Below are positions 15,533 to 23,817 of a stretch of DNA of 64,000 nt, one piece after another (the first letter of the stretch is position 1; each line of letters opens with the position of its first letter). This DNA is from Streptomyces sp. TG1A-60 (GTDB taxonomy: Bacteria; Actinomycetota; Actinomycetes; Streptomycetales; Streptomycetaceae): positions 1,116,001 to 1,180,000 of the forward strand of contig NZ_CP147520.1 in NCBI RefSeq assembly GCF_037201975.1, in the 5' to 3' direction. A model generated the notes under the pieces. It saw only the letters and a list, made by a program, of their open reading frames with translations, made no database searches and was not told the origin of the DNA. A program made the position numbers and the translations under genes.

Positions 15533-18067
15533 TCACCTGGCGTCCGGATCGCGCGCGCCCCGAGGGGCAGCCGCCGCGCGCCGCCTCAGCGACGGGCGGG
15601 GCAGGGTCAGTTCGAACCACACCGTCTTGCCCGCGCCCGTCCGGCTGGTGCCCCACTCGCGCGCCAGGGTCGTGAGGACGCGCAGCCCCCGGCCGAACTC
15701 GTCCGTGGGCGCCGCGCCGCGCAGCGTCGGCAGGGTCGGGTCGTCGTCGTAGACCTCGCACTGCAGCGTGTCGCCCCGGACCAGGCGTAGTTCGACGCGG
15801 CGACCGCGGGCGTGTCGTACGGCGTTGGTGACGAGTTCGTCGACCAGGAGCACGGTGGTGTCGACGAGGGAGTCCAGGCCCCAGACGTGGAGTTGCTCGC
15901 GGACGGCGGCGCGGGCGCGGGCGGCCTCACTCGGATCGGGGGCGAGACGCCACTCGGCGACGTCCTCGGGTTCGATGCCGTTGAGCCGGGCCATCAGCAG
16001 GGCCACGTCGTCCTTGCGGCCACCGCGCCCCGTTTCCGAGAAGGTCGCGGCGAGGGCGCGGATGATGGTGTCGCAGGCGTCGTCCATGGAGGCGGCCGGG
16101 TGCGCGGCGGACTCGCAGAGCGTCGCGAGGCCCACGCCGATGTCCTCGCCGCGGACCTCCACCAGGCCGTCGGTGCACATCACGAGCCGGTCGCCGGGTT
16201 CCACGCGCACGCGTACCGCCTCGAACGGCACGCCGCCGACGCCGATGGGCGCCCCGGTGGGCAGATCGAGGAGTTCGCTGCGGCCGTCGACCACACGGAC
16301 CAGTACGGGCGGGATGTGACCGGCGTTGGCGATGTGCAGCTCGCTCGCGATGGGGTCGTACACGGCGTAGAGGCAGGTCGCGAGATAGTGCTCGCCGAGG
16401 CGCTGGGCGAGGTCGTCGAGGGCACGCAGGAGTTGCGCGGGCGGCAGATCGAGGGCGCCCATGGTCTGGACGGCGGTGCGCAACTGTCCCATCATCGCGG
16501 CGGAGTTGAGGCCGTGCCCCATGACGTCGCCGACGACCAGGGCGGTGCGGGCGCCGGGCAGTTTCACCGAGTCGAACCAGTCGCCGCCGACGCGCCCGAG
16601 CGACGTGCCCGGGAGGTAGCGGGTGGCGATGTCGCAACCCGCCATATGGGCCGCGATGGTGGGCAGCATGCTGTCCTGGAGCGTCTCGGCGACGTTCTCC
16701 TGGTAGGTGTACATGCGCGCGTTGTCGAGGACGAGGCCCGCGCGGGCGGCGAGTTCGGCGCCGGTCACGCGGTCCATGTCGTTGAAGACCTCGCGCCCGG
16801 GATGGCGCAGCAGGATCATGAAACCGAGCACCACGTTGCGGGCCTTCAACGGCACGACCAGCATGGACCGGTTGGTGATCAGCGGCCGGATGTCGCGCTT
16901 CTCGAACTGCGCGGCGATCGCGTGCCCCATCTGCTCGCTGATGCGCGGTACGAGAACGGGCTCGCCGGTGGTCATGCACTGGAAGAACGGGGTGTGCGCC
17001 GGGAAGGGCATGGCCTCGCCGACCGGCACGACGTCGTCCCAGCGGCCCGGCTCGTCCGTGTGTTCCAGGGCCACCCGGTGCCACATGGTGGTCGTGTCGG
17101 GCACCCCTTCGGGGAAGCCCTCACCGGCGACGACCTGTTCGCGCAGATAGGTGCCGGCGACGTCGGTGAAGCGGGGCACGACCGCCCTGCTGACCTCGAC
17201 GATGGTCCGGGACAGGTCGAGGGAGGTTCCGATGCGTCCGCTGACCTCGTTGAGGAACTCCAGGCGCTCGCGTACGGCCGCGTGTTCGAGGTCCTCGCCC
17301 TCGTCCCTCACGTCCTTGGGGACCGGCACCCCCTCGGCCACGGCGCGCGCGGCCCGTTCACGGCGCGCCTGCCGCTCCGCGCGCCGGGGCACGCCCCAGT
17401 CGGGAGTGACGGGCACCCGGTCGTTCTGGCTGAACTCCAGCACCGGATAGCCCAGTTCGAGGACCTGGGCGACGATGCGGGCGCTCTCGCCGACGCTCAT
17501 GCTGGGCAGGATCTCGGGGAGTCTGCGGGCGAGTTCCTCGGCACCGGGGAAGTCGGTGTGCAGGGCGAACCCGGGCGCGATGCGTTCGACGGGCACGTCC
17601 TCGTCCGGCAGGCGCAGCGCCTCGGCGTCGGCGGCCAGCACGAGCAGGCGCTCCCGGCAGGGGACGACGAGGGGGTACGCCCACCACAGCGCGTCGACGC
17701 GGTCCCGGGCCGGCACGGTGAGCCGGGCGCGGCCGGCCGCCGGGTAGGACAACTGTCCGTCGAGGGAGGACTCCAGGTCGTGGCCGAGTGCGTCGTAAGC
17801 GCCGTACGCCCCGAGGGGCGGGGTGCCGTCGATCTCCGGGAGGGCGCCGGAGACGGGCAGCAGGTCCAGGGCGGGGCGGCCCACGGCGTCGTCCCTGGAG
17901 GTGCCGAAGAGCCGGCGCGCGCCGCTGCTCCAGTGCGACACGAGGCCCCCGCGGTCGACGACGACCACGGCCAGGGGTACACGTCCGGCCGCGGCGTGCT
18001 CCGCCGTGCCGTCACCGCCTTCGTGGCCGGCGGTCGCGCCCGTGTCGGTGCCACGGTCCATGGCCAA
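15533..18067 (-). CDS. PAS-GAF-SpoIIE protein phosphatase with C-terminal ATPase domain
   Basis: 844 residues with the same layout as the phosphatase at 11.8-14.3 kb but clearly a different paralogue. It has an N-terminal PAS-like domain (VVVDRGGLVSHWSSGARRLF), a middle segment with a FLNEVSGRIGTSLDLSRTI linker, GAF (about 290-460), SpoIIE phosphatase (about 480-690; VGGDWFDSVKLPGA, VVGDVMGHGLNSAAMMG, MCTDGLVEVRGEDIG) and a HATPase domain (VLLVDELVTNAVRHARG; FGRGLRVL). It probably controls an anti-sigma/anti-anti-sigma pair in response to an unknown cue. The start ATG 18067 gives the full PAS domain; ATG 18061 is a close alternative. Confidence 0.88.
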   Translation of the reverse strand: MAMDRGTDTGATAGHEGGDGTAEHAAAGRVPLAVVVVDRGGLVSHWSSGARRLFGTSRDDAVGRPALDLLPVSGALPEIDGTPPLGAYGAYDALGHDLESSLDGQLSYPAAGRARLTVPARDRVDALWWAYPLVVPCRERLLVLAADAEALRLPDEDVPVERIAPGFALHTDFPGAEELARRLPEILPSMSVGESARIVAQVLELGYPVLEFSQNDRVPVTPDWGVPRRAERQARRERAARAVAEGVPVPKDVRDEGEDLEHAAVRERLEFLNEVSGRIGTSLDLSRTIVEVSRAVVPRFTDVAGTYLREQVVAGEGFPEGVPDTTTMWHRVALEHTDEPGRWDDVVPVGEAMPFPAHTPFFQCMTTGEPVLVPRISEQMGHAIAAQFEKRDIRPLITNRSMLVVPLKARNVVLGFMILLRHPGREVFNDMDRVTGAELAARAGLVLDNARMYTYQENVAETLQDSMLPTIAAHMAGCDIATRYLPGTSLGRVGGDWFDSVKLPGARTALVVGDVMGHGLNSAAMMGQLRTAVQTMGALDLPPAQLLRALDDLAQRLGEHYLATCLYAVYDPIASELHIANAGHIPPVLVRVVDGRSELLDLPTGAPIGVGGVPFEAVRVRVEPGDRLVMCTDGLVEVRGEDIGVGLATLCESAAHPAASMDDACDTIIRALAATFSETGRGGRKDDVALLMARLNGIEPEDVAEWRLAPDPSEAARARAAVREQLHVWGLDSLVDTTVLLVDELVTNAVRHARGRRVELRLVRGDTLQCEVYDDDPTLPTLRGAAPTDEFGRGLRVLTTLAREWGTSRTGAGKTVWFELTLPRPSLRRRAAAAPRGARDPDAR

Positions 18068-18361
18068 GGCCCTTTCTTCCCACGGCTCGCAAGATCTGCG
18101 CCACCTCCACCACCGTACGGCCGCGTAGCGTCGCGATGTGCGGCAATACGCTAATTCCCGCGAAGGAGCCTCCGACGCACGGCGGATTCCACGAAGAGCG
18201 CGCGGGCGACTCTCGCACGCCCCTCCGACGACCGCCGCCCCCGGTCATACCGCTCACCCCGTACGGCCGCCGGCCTCCTGCGTCCGCCGTCCGCGCCCCG
18301 TCGTCGAACACCGGGGCGCGCGCACCGGCCCGCTCGCCGACGCGCGCCCGGTCACCGGCGG

Positions 18362-18985
18362 TTAGTCCGCGTGCCCCAGGTGCAGGTCCCGTTGCGTCCT
18401 GCCGCCGCCGGCCAGCTGGAGCACCGTCGCGACGGAGGGATAGCCGGTGGCGATCACCGTGTACTCGCCGGAGGAGAGGTCGACGAACCGGCATGCCCCG
18501 TCGATGCCGGTGGTGATCGTGTCGACGACGTTCCCTGCGCCGTCGAGGAGGGTGACACGGGCGTCCTCCACCGGTCGTCCGCCCCCGACGCGGACCGTGG
18601 CGCGAAGAACGGCTCCCCCGGCGGGTTCGACGTCACCGGCGGCCGGCGGCCACCAGCCGCGGGCCGTGAGCGAGAACCGTAAGACGCCCTTGTGGCCGCG
18701 GAGTTCGCCGAGTCCGCCGTGGACGGGCAGTGTCACGGTGGCCGTGAGCAGATACGCCGTGATCGCCCAGGACACGCGGTCCACGCCGTGCAGCTCGCCG
18801 ACGATCTCGGGCAGCGCGGTGGCGACGGTCATCTGCTCCAGCGCGGCGAGGAGCAGGACGAGCAGCAGGGCGGAGAAGACCAGCCGGACGCGGCGCGGGC
18901 CGAGTCGGGAAGGTCCGGCCGCCGGTGGCGGTGGTGTCGTGGGCGTGGTGGTCGATTCGTCCTGCACCAGTGTGATCGCGCCCAT
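18362..18985 (-). pseudogene. internally deleted MFS (DHA2) transporter fused in frame to its C-terminal regulatory-like domain
   Basis: 207 codons. The first 90 or so encode the start of a DHA2/EmrB-type drug transporter (LLLAALEQMTVATALPEIVG, then SWAITAYLLTATVTLPV). After GHKGVLRF the sequence jumps to a beta-rich carboxypeptidase-regulatory-like domain (GGRPVEDARVTLLDGAGNVV; CRFVDLSSGEYTVIATGYPS) ending in LHLGHAD. Streptomyces has full-length MFS proteins of about 700-800 residues with exactly this tail, so roughly 500 residues of membrane domain are missing here while the frame is intact. Transport is impossible with at most two or three membrane segments. ATG 18985 follows GAGGGGAG at the right distance; a GTG at 18991 is too close to it. 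Confidence 0.7.
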
Positions 18986-19176
18986 GCACACCGCTCCCCT
19001 CGTCGCACTTACCGCACAATTCCCGCGTCAAGCGGCAACTGTCGGTAAGTACGGCGAGTCACGGCATTCCAGGGAGCGTCATGTCGATCCACTCGAACCG
19101 GTGAGGGCGGCAACAAGGCCCGGCCGGCCGCCCGCTGGACCGGGCACCGTGGCCGCAGCGCGTCCGGGCCCCGGCG

Positions 19177-19620
19177 TTACTTCTCGACCTCGGTGGCGAG
19201 GTTGGCGAGCAGGGCGTCGTAGATCCGGCCGAGGCCCTTGGGGGCGAAGGTCTTCTCGAAGAAGCCGCCGATGCCGCCGGCGCCCTGCCAGGTGGTGGTG
19301 ACGACGACGCGGGACCTGCCCTCGCCGGCCGGGGTGACCCGCCAGACGGTGACCATGGAGGAGTTGCGGTCCTTCTCGACGAGCTCGCCGTCGGAGGGCT
19401 CGGTGACCTCCAGGAGGCAGTCGCGGACGCGCTTGCTGGTGGCCTGGAGCTTCCAGTGCACGAGGGTGCCCTCACCGTCGCCGCCCTCGCGCACCTCGTA
19501 CTCGCTGAAGTGCTGTGGCATCAGCTTCTCGCGCGCGCCGCTGTAGTCGGCCAGGGTGTCGAACACCGTCTCCGCGTCCGCAGCGACGATTCGCTCCGTC
19601 GTGGCTTCGACCTGCGCCAT
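19177..19620 (-). CDS. SRPBCC family protein (polyketide cyclase/dehydrase-like)
   Basis: 147 residues of the START/Bet v1-like fold: ATTERIVAADAETVFDTLAD at the N-terminus, a WRVTPAGEGRSRVVVTTTWQ beta stretch, and a long C-terminal helix (GFFEKTFAPKGLGRIYDALL). Such proteins bind hydrophobic ligands in an internal cavity; in Streptomyces most members outside biosynthetic clusters have no known role. ATG 19620 has a strong SD, GGAGGAAG. It is monocistronic, transcribed away from the radical SAM gene. Confidence 0.85.
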   Translation of the reverse strand: MAQVEATTERIVAADAETVFDTLADYSGAREKLMPQHFSEYEVREGGDGEGTLVHWKLQATSKRVRDCLLEVTEPSDGELVEKDRNSSMVTVWRVTPAGEGRSRVVVTTTWQGAGGIGGFFEKTFAPKGLGRIYDALLANLATEVEK

Positions 19621-19782
19621 TGCACTTCCTCCAGCACTTGGTAACTCGGGATGTGCGGAAAGCCAACCACCACCCGGCCGGAGGGCCCAAATCGGGGTGA
19701 CCCAAGGGCCGGGAGGAGTCCGCCCGGGCGGTGTCGGCGAGACCTCCACGCGACGCCCGGCGACCGGTTCGCACGATCAAGG

Positions 19783-19800
19783 GAACATGTGTTCTATTCT
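19783..19800 (+). promoter_or_regulatory. LexA-type SOS box overlapping a promoter
   Basis: GAACATGTGTTC (19783-19794) is a perfect match to the Gram-positive/actinobacterial LexA box GAACN4GTTC. A -10-like TATTCT follows immediately (19795-19800). It lies 26 bp before the radical SAM start, where LexA binding would block transcription. Confidence 0.65.
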
Positions 19801-19826
19801 GAGCCGGAGCAACCGAGGAGGCGTCC

Positions 19827-20870
19827 ATGCGCTGGGACCATCTGGCCGAGAACCCCGCCACGGCCCGGGACGCCGCGCTGTTCGGCGTGGACAGGGTGAC
19901 GAGCCGCACCTTCGACACCCCCGAGTTCCGCGGCATGACCTTCCACGAGATCCGGGCGAGAACGATCGTGAACCGGGTGCCGGGAGCCTCCCGGATGCCG
20001 TTCGAATGGACGGTGAACCCCTATCGGGGCTGCACGCACGCGTGCGTGTACTGCTTCGCCCGCAAGACCCACGGCTATCTGGGGCTCGACACCGGTCGCG
20101 ACTTCGACTCGCAGATCGTGGTGAAGATCAACGCGCCCGAGCTGCTGCGCCGGCAACTGGCCTCGCCGCGCTGGCACGGCGAGCACATCGCGATGGGCAC
20201 CAACGTGGACTGCTACCAGCGTGCGGAGGGCCGCTACCGCCTGATGCCGGGCATCATCACGGCCCTGCGCGACCACGCGAACCCCTTCTCGATCCTGACC
20301 AAGGGCACGCTGATCCTGCGCGACCTGGACCTGATCCGGCAGGCGGCGGAGGTCACCGAGGTCGGCGTCTCGGTCTCCGTCGGCTTCACCGACCACGAGC
20401 TGTGGCGCACGGTCGAGCCGGGCACACCCGCCCCGGAACGGCGGCTGGACATCGTGCGCGCCTGCGCCGACGCCGGCATCGGCTGCGGAGTGCTGATGGC
20501 CCCCGTCCTCCCCTTCCTCAGCGACCACCCGGACCGGCTGCGCGCCACCGTCCGGGCCGTCGCGGCCTCCGGCGCCACCTCCGTGACCCCGCTGGTGCTG
20601 CATCTGCGGCCCGGCGCGCGCGAGTGGTACATGGCCTGGCTGGAGCGCCACCACCCCTCTCTCGTACGGCGTTACGAGCGGCTGTACGCCGAGGGCGCGT
20701 ACGCCCCGAAGTGGTATCAGCGGCAGATCACCCGTCAGGTGCACGAACTGGCCCAGGAGTACGGCATGGGCCCGAGGCGCGCGGGGCTGCCCAGTCGGAC
20801 ACCGGCGCGTGAGCCGGCCGCGCCGGAGACGGTCCCGGCCTCGGAACCCACCCAGCTGACCCTTCTCTGA
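19827..20870 (+). CDS. Rv2578c-family radical SAM protein (spore photoproduct lyase-like)
   Basis: A 347-residue radical SAM enzyme. The [4Fe-4S] cluster motif CxxxCxxC is Cys69-Cys73-Cys76 in NPYRGCTHACVYCFARK. The rest follows the Rv2578c/SplB-related family, with GTNVDCYQRAEGRYRLMPG and FSILTKGTLILRDLDLI. The exact reaction in actinobacteria is not established; similarity to spore photoproduct lyase and the SOS box in front point to nucleic-acid repair. The ATG at 19827 has GAGGAGG upstream. A hairpin begins at its stop codon. Confidence 0.9.
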   Translation: MRWDHLAENPATARDAALFGVDRVTSRTFDTPEFRGMTFHEIRARTIVNRVPGASRMPFEWTVNPYRGCTHACVYCFARKTHGYLGLDTGRDFDSQIVVKINAPELLRRQLASPRWHGEHIAMGTNVDCYQRAEGRYRLMPGIITALRDHANPFSILTKGTLILRDLDLIRQAAEVTEVGVSVSVGFTDHELWRTVEPGTPAPERRLDIVRACADAGIGCGVLMAPVLPFLSDHPDRLRATVRAVAASGATSVTPLVLHLRPGAREWYMAWLERHHPSLVRRYERLYAEGAYAPKWYQRQITRQVHELAQEYGMGPRRAGLPSRTPAREPAAPETVPASEPTQLTLL

Positions 20871-20899
20871 CACCACCCGGGACATCCGGGTGCTTGTCA
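20868..20899 (+). terminator. terminator hairpin after the radical SAM gene
   Basis: CACCCGG-gacat-CCGGGTG with outer TGACA/TGTCA pairing; the left arm includes the stop codon. No U-tract, as is common in Streptomyces. Confidence 0.6.
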
Positions 20900-21017
20900 C
20901 ACCCTCGATCGGGTCAAGTATTCGCGGAACGCGTTCATCCGAGGGCGCGGTCCGGGACGATGCGACGAAGGCCGTGGCGTGCACGGCTCGAAATCCTCCG
21001 TCCCGGGAGGCCTGACG

Positions 21018-22589
21018 ATGAAGAAGCGCGCAGTCGCTCTGTGCGGTGCCGCCGCGGTGATGGCCTCAGTGGTCACCTCGGTTCCGGCCGACGCGAGCGG
21101 CGGTTTCGCCACCGCGGCGGTGGCGACGCCCGCCTGGAAGAAGTGCGCCACCACCGCATACCCGACGCTCCAGTGCGCGTCCCTGAAGGTGCCGCTGGAC
21201 CACGGCAGGCCGAACGGCCGCAAGATCACGCTCGCCCTCTCCCGCGTCCCGCACACCGCGAAGACGTACCAGGGGCCGCTGCTGGTCAACCCGGGCGGCC
21301 CCGGCGGCAGCGGGCTCACCCTGGCCGGGTTCGTCGCGTCCTCGCTGCCGAAGAAGGTGGCGGCGCAGTACGACGTCATCGGTTTCGACCCACGCGGCGT
21401 CGGCGCCGGCGAGCCGGCACTGAACTGCGAGCCGGGCCGTTTCTCCCCGGTGCGCCCCGACTCCCTGCCGACCACCCCGAAGATCGAGCAGGCCAACCTG
21501 AACCGCGCCAGGTCCTTCGCCGAGTCCTGCGCCACGAAGTACGCGGACGTGCTGCCGTACATCGACACGATCAGCGCGGCCAAGGACATGGACGCCATCC
21601 GCGAGGCCCTCGGCGCCAAGAAGGTCAACTACTTCGGGTACTCGTACGGCACCTACCTGGGCGCCGTGTACGCCAAGCTCTTCCCCGGCCGTGTACGGCG
21701 CGCGGTGCTGGACTCCGCCGTCGACCCCACGGGGGTGTGGTACGAGGACAACCTCCGGCAGAACCACGCCTTCGACGACCGGCACCGGGCGCTGATGGCC
21801 TGGATCGCCGAGAACGACAGGACCTACGGGCTGGGCACCGATCCGGAGAAGATCGAGGCCACGTGGTACAGGATGCGGTCGGCGTTGTCGAAGAAGCCCG
21901 CGGACGGCAAGGTGGGCGCCTCCGAACTGGAGGACACCTTCATCCCCGGCGGCTACTACAACGGCTACTGGCCCCACCTCGCCGAAGCGTTCGCGGCCTT
22001 CGTGAACGAGAAGGACGACGACCCGCTGGTCGAGGCGTACGAGAACTTCGGCGCCGTCGACGCGGCCGGCGACAACGGCTACAGCGTCTACGCCTCGGTG
22101 CAGTGCCGTGACGCGCACTGGCCGCGCGACTGGGACGAGTGGCGCGACGACAACTGGGCGGTGCACGAGAAGGCGCCGTTCATGACCTGGAACAACGCCT
22201 GGTACAACGCGCCGTGCGCGTTCTGGCCCACGAAGCCACTGCACCCCGTGGACGTCTCCAACGCCGCGCTGCCGCCGGTGCTGATCTTCCAGGCCACGGA
22301 CGACGCGGCCACCCCGTACGAGGGCGGCGTCGTCACCCACCGTCTGCTGCGCGGCTCCAGCCTGGTCGTCGAGGAGGGCGGCGGGAACCACGGCATCACG
22401 CTGAGCGGCAACGCCTGCCTGGACAACCACCTGGCGGTGTATCTCACCGACGGCACGGTGCCCCGCGGCCACGGCGAGGCCGACGCCGTCTGCGAGAAGC
22501 TCCCCGACCCAAAGCCCCTGGACACCGGGGCCGCGTCCGCCTCCGCACGAGGCTCGACGCTCCACGGCCTGCTGGGCTTCCGCGGCTGA
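21018..22589 (+). CDS. secreted alpha/beta hydrolase, tripeptidyl aminopeptidase family
   Basis: 523 residues. Signal peptide at about 1-27 (KKRAVALCGAAAVMASVV, cleavage near ADA-SGG). Alpha/beta-hydrolase core with the oxyanion segment NPGGPGGSG (91-99), nucleophile Ser209 in FGYSYGTYLG, acidic residue in QATDDAATP and the final histidine in GGNHGITLS. The C-terminal TAP-like extension identifies the Streptomyces tripeptidyl-aminopeptidase/SlpD-E group, which trims N-terminal tripeptides from extracellular peptides. ATG 21018 follows GGGAGG. It is a single gene flanked by hairpins on both sides. Confidence 0.9.
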   Translation: MKKRAVALCGAAAVMASVVTSVPADASGGFATAAVATPAWKKCATTAYPTLQCASLKVPLDHGRPNGRKITLALSRVPHTAKTYQGPLLVNPGGPGGSGLTLAGFVASSLPKKVAAQYDVIGFDPRGVGAGEPALNCEPGRFSPVRPDSLPTTPKIEQANLNRARSFAESCATKYADVLPYIDTISAAKDMDAIREALGAKKVNYFGYSYGTYLGAVYAKLFPGRVRRAVLDSAVDPTGVWYEDNLRQNHAFDDRHRALMAWIAENDRTYGLGTDPEKIEATWYRMRSALSKKPADGKVGASELEDTFIPGGYYNGYWPHLAEAFAAFVNEKDDDPLVEAYENFGAVDAAGDNGYSVYASVQCRDAHWPRDWDEWRDDNWAVHEKAPFMTWNNAWYNAPCAFWPTKPLHPVDVSNAALPPVLIFQATDDAATPYEGGVVTHRLLRGSSLVVEEGGGNHGITLSGNACLDNHLAVYLTDGTVPRGHGEADAVCEKLPDPKPLDTGAASASARGSTLHGLLGFRG

Positions 22590-22598
22590 GCAGGGCCT

Positions 22599-22644
22599 GA
22601 CGGCGGGGGCGAGGCGCGCAATTCGCGGCCCCGCCCCCGCCGTC
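22599..22644 (+). terminator. terminator hairpin after the aminopeptidase gene
   Basis: A perfect 13-bp stem, GACGGCGGGGGCG paired with CGCCCCCGCCGTC, followed by CCCTTT, starting 9 nt after the stop. Confidence 0.7.
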
Positions 22645-22650
22645 CCCTTT

Positions 22651-22905
22651 AGCCCGGGACGCCTCGGCACCGGCGTGGGCACCGCCCTGCTGCGCGCGGC
22701 GACCGACCACCACGCGACGGCCGGACACGACCGCGTGCTCCTGTGGGTCCTCAGGGACAACACCCGGGCCCGCCGCTTCTACGAACACCACGGCTTCACT
22801 CCCGACGGCGCCGAGGAACCGTTCGAGGTGGCGGGGGTGGAGGTGCCCGAGGTGCGGTACGTGCGGCAGGTCAGCGCTGCCGGGGGATGCGCGCCAACGC
22901 GCGCA
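22651..22905 (+). pseudogene. N-terminally truncated GNAT acetyltransferase
   Basis: The frame reads SPGRLGTGVGTALLRAATDH (acetyl-CoA pyrophosphate loop) and then RDNTRARRFYEHHGFTPDGA, the end of a GNAT fold. The first 90 or so residues are absent, with the aminopeptidase terminator lying directly upstream, and no promoter or SD is seen. The original stop is also lost, because the frame runs into the convergent HEAT gene. Probably a deletion remnant. Confidence 0.6.
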
Positions 22906-23446
22906 CAGCGGCCTTGGCCAGCGTCGGATGCGCGAGGGCCTCGTTCAGTACGGTCCTGGCTCTGGCGTCCCCCAGAGCCCCCAGCCCCTCCACACACGCC
23001 AGCGCCACCCGGCGGTAGGGGTCGTGCGGACTGAGGCGGCGCTGAAGAGTGGTGATCAGCGCGGGTACGGCCTCGGGGGCGCGCAGTGCGACGAGCAGGC
23101 GGACGGGGTGCAGGGCATAGGCGACGCGGAGCTCGTTCGTGGCGAGGGCGGCCGCCGCGCGGGCGGTGCGCGGGTCGCCGAGCCGGGCGAGGGCGTACGC
23201 GGCGGAGGCGCAGCGCGGCGGATCGCGGTGGTTGAGGAGCAGGACCAGGGACTCGAAGGCCCGCCGGTCTCCCGCGAGGCCCAGCCGGAACGCGGCCAGC
23301 TCCCGTGCCCAGAGCGGCTGTCCGGGCTCCGTCAGCACGGCCGCCAGTGCGTCGGGGGACTCGGTCGCGACGAGCCGCTCGCATCCCGCCGCACCTCCGG
23401 CCTCTCTCCGCACACGCTCCGTGAGTGATCGCAACTCCTCGTCCAT
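22871..23446 (-). CDS. HEAT-repeat domain protein
   Basis: 191 residues made of helical HEAT repeats (for example ELAAFRLGLAGDRRAFESLV, SAAYALARLGDPRTARAAAA, VALACVEGLGALGDARARTV). Such proteins act as protein-binding scaffolds; no catalytic motif is present. ATG 23446 has no SD, but a -10-like TACGCT lies 7 nt upstream, so the message is probably leaderless. It converges on a broken acetyltransferase and diverges from the acyl-CoA dehydrogenase gene. Confidence 0.75.
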   Translation of the reverse strand: MDEELRSLTERVRREAGGAAGCERLVATESPDALAAVLTEPGQPLWARELAAFRLGLAGDRRAFESLVLLLNHRDPPRCASAAYALARLGDPRTARAAAALATNELRVAYALHPVRLLVALRAPEAVPALITTLQRRLSPHDPYRRVALACVEGLGALGDARARTVLNEALAHPTLAKAAVRALARIPRQR

Positions 23447-23453
23447 GCCACCG

Positions 23454-23459
23454 AGCGTA
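23454..23459 (-). promoter_or_regulatory. -10 element of a leaderless promoter (HEAT gene)
   Basis: TACGCT on the minus strand, 7 nt before ATG 23446, with no Shine-Dalgarno sequence. Confidence 0.4.
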
Positions 23460-23817
23460 CGGGCGGGCACGCGCTTCGGGGACGTACATCACAAACCCGA
23501 GGGCTGGCGTGCTCGTTACCCACGGGTTAAGCTCAGACGAGCGAGATACCCACTCGTGTTCGCCCGCGACGGTTTGGTGACGCAGCCGTTGCGAGCACAG
23601 TCGGTTCGGTACCTGGAGTACCCAGTACGGCTCGGCCTCGGGACAGGGCCGGTCGGTTCAGCCGCTCCCCGGGCGTGTTCACGCCCTCGGCGACGGCACC
23701 GGGCGTGTGCGTTCAGCAGCCCGGCACCACCAACACCCGCATGACACGCGCCGGTTGCGCTCTCCTCGCGTACCCGCGGCGTTTCCCTCAGTCGTCACCT
23801 CATCCTGGAGTCCCGCG
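23460..23817. other. intergenic region before the 3-hydroxyacyl-CoA dehydrogenase gene
   Basis: No gene seen. It holds an imperfect inverted repeat TTACCCACGGGTTAA (23516-23530), which could be a regulator site for the fatty-acid gene downstream. The last 17 nt contain only a weak GGAG before ATG 23818. Confidence 0.3.
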
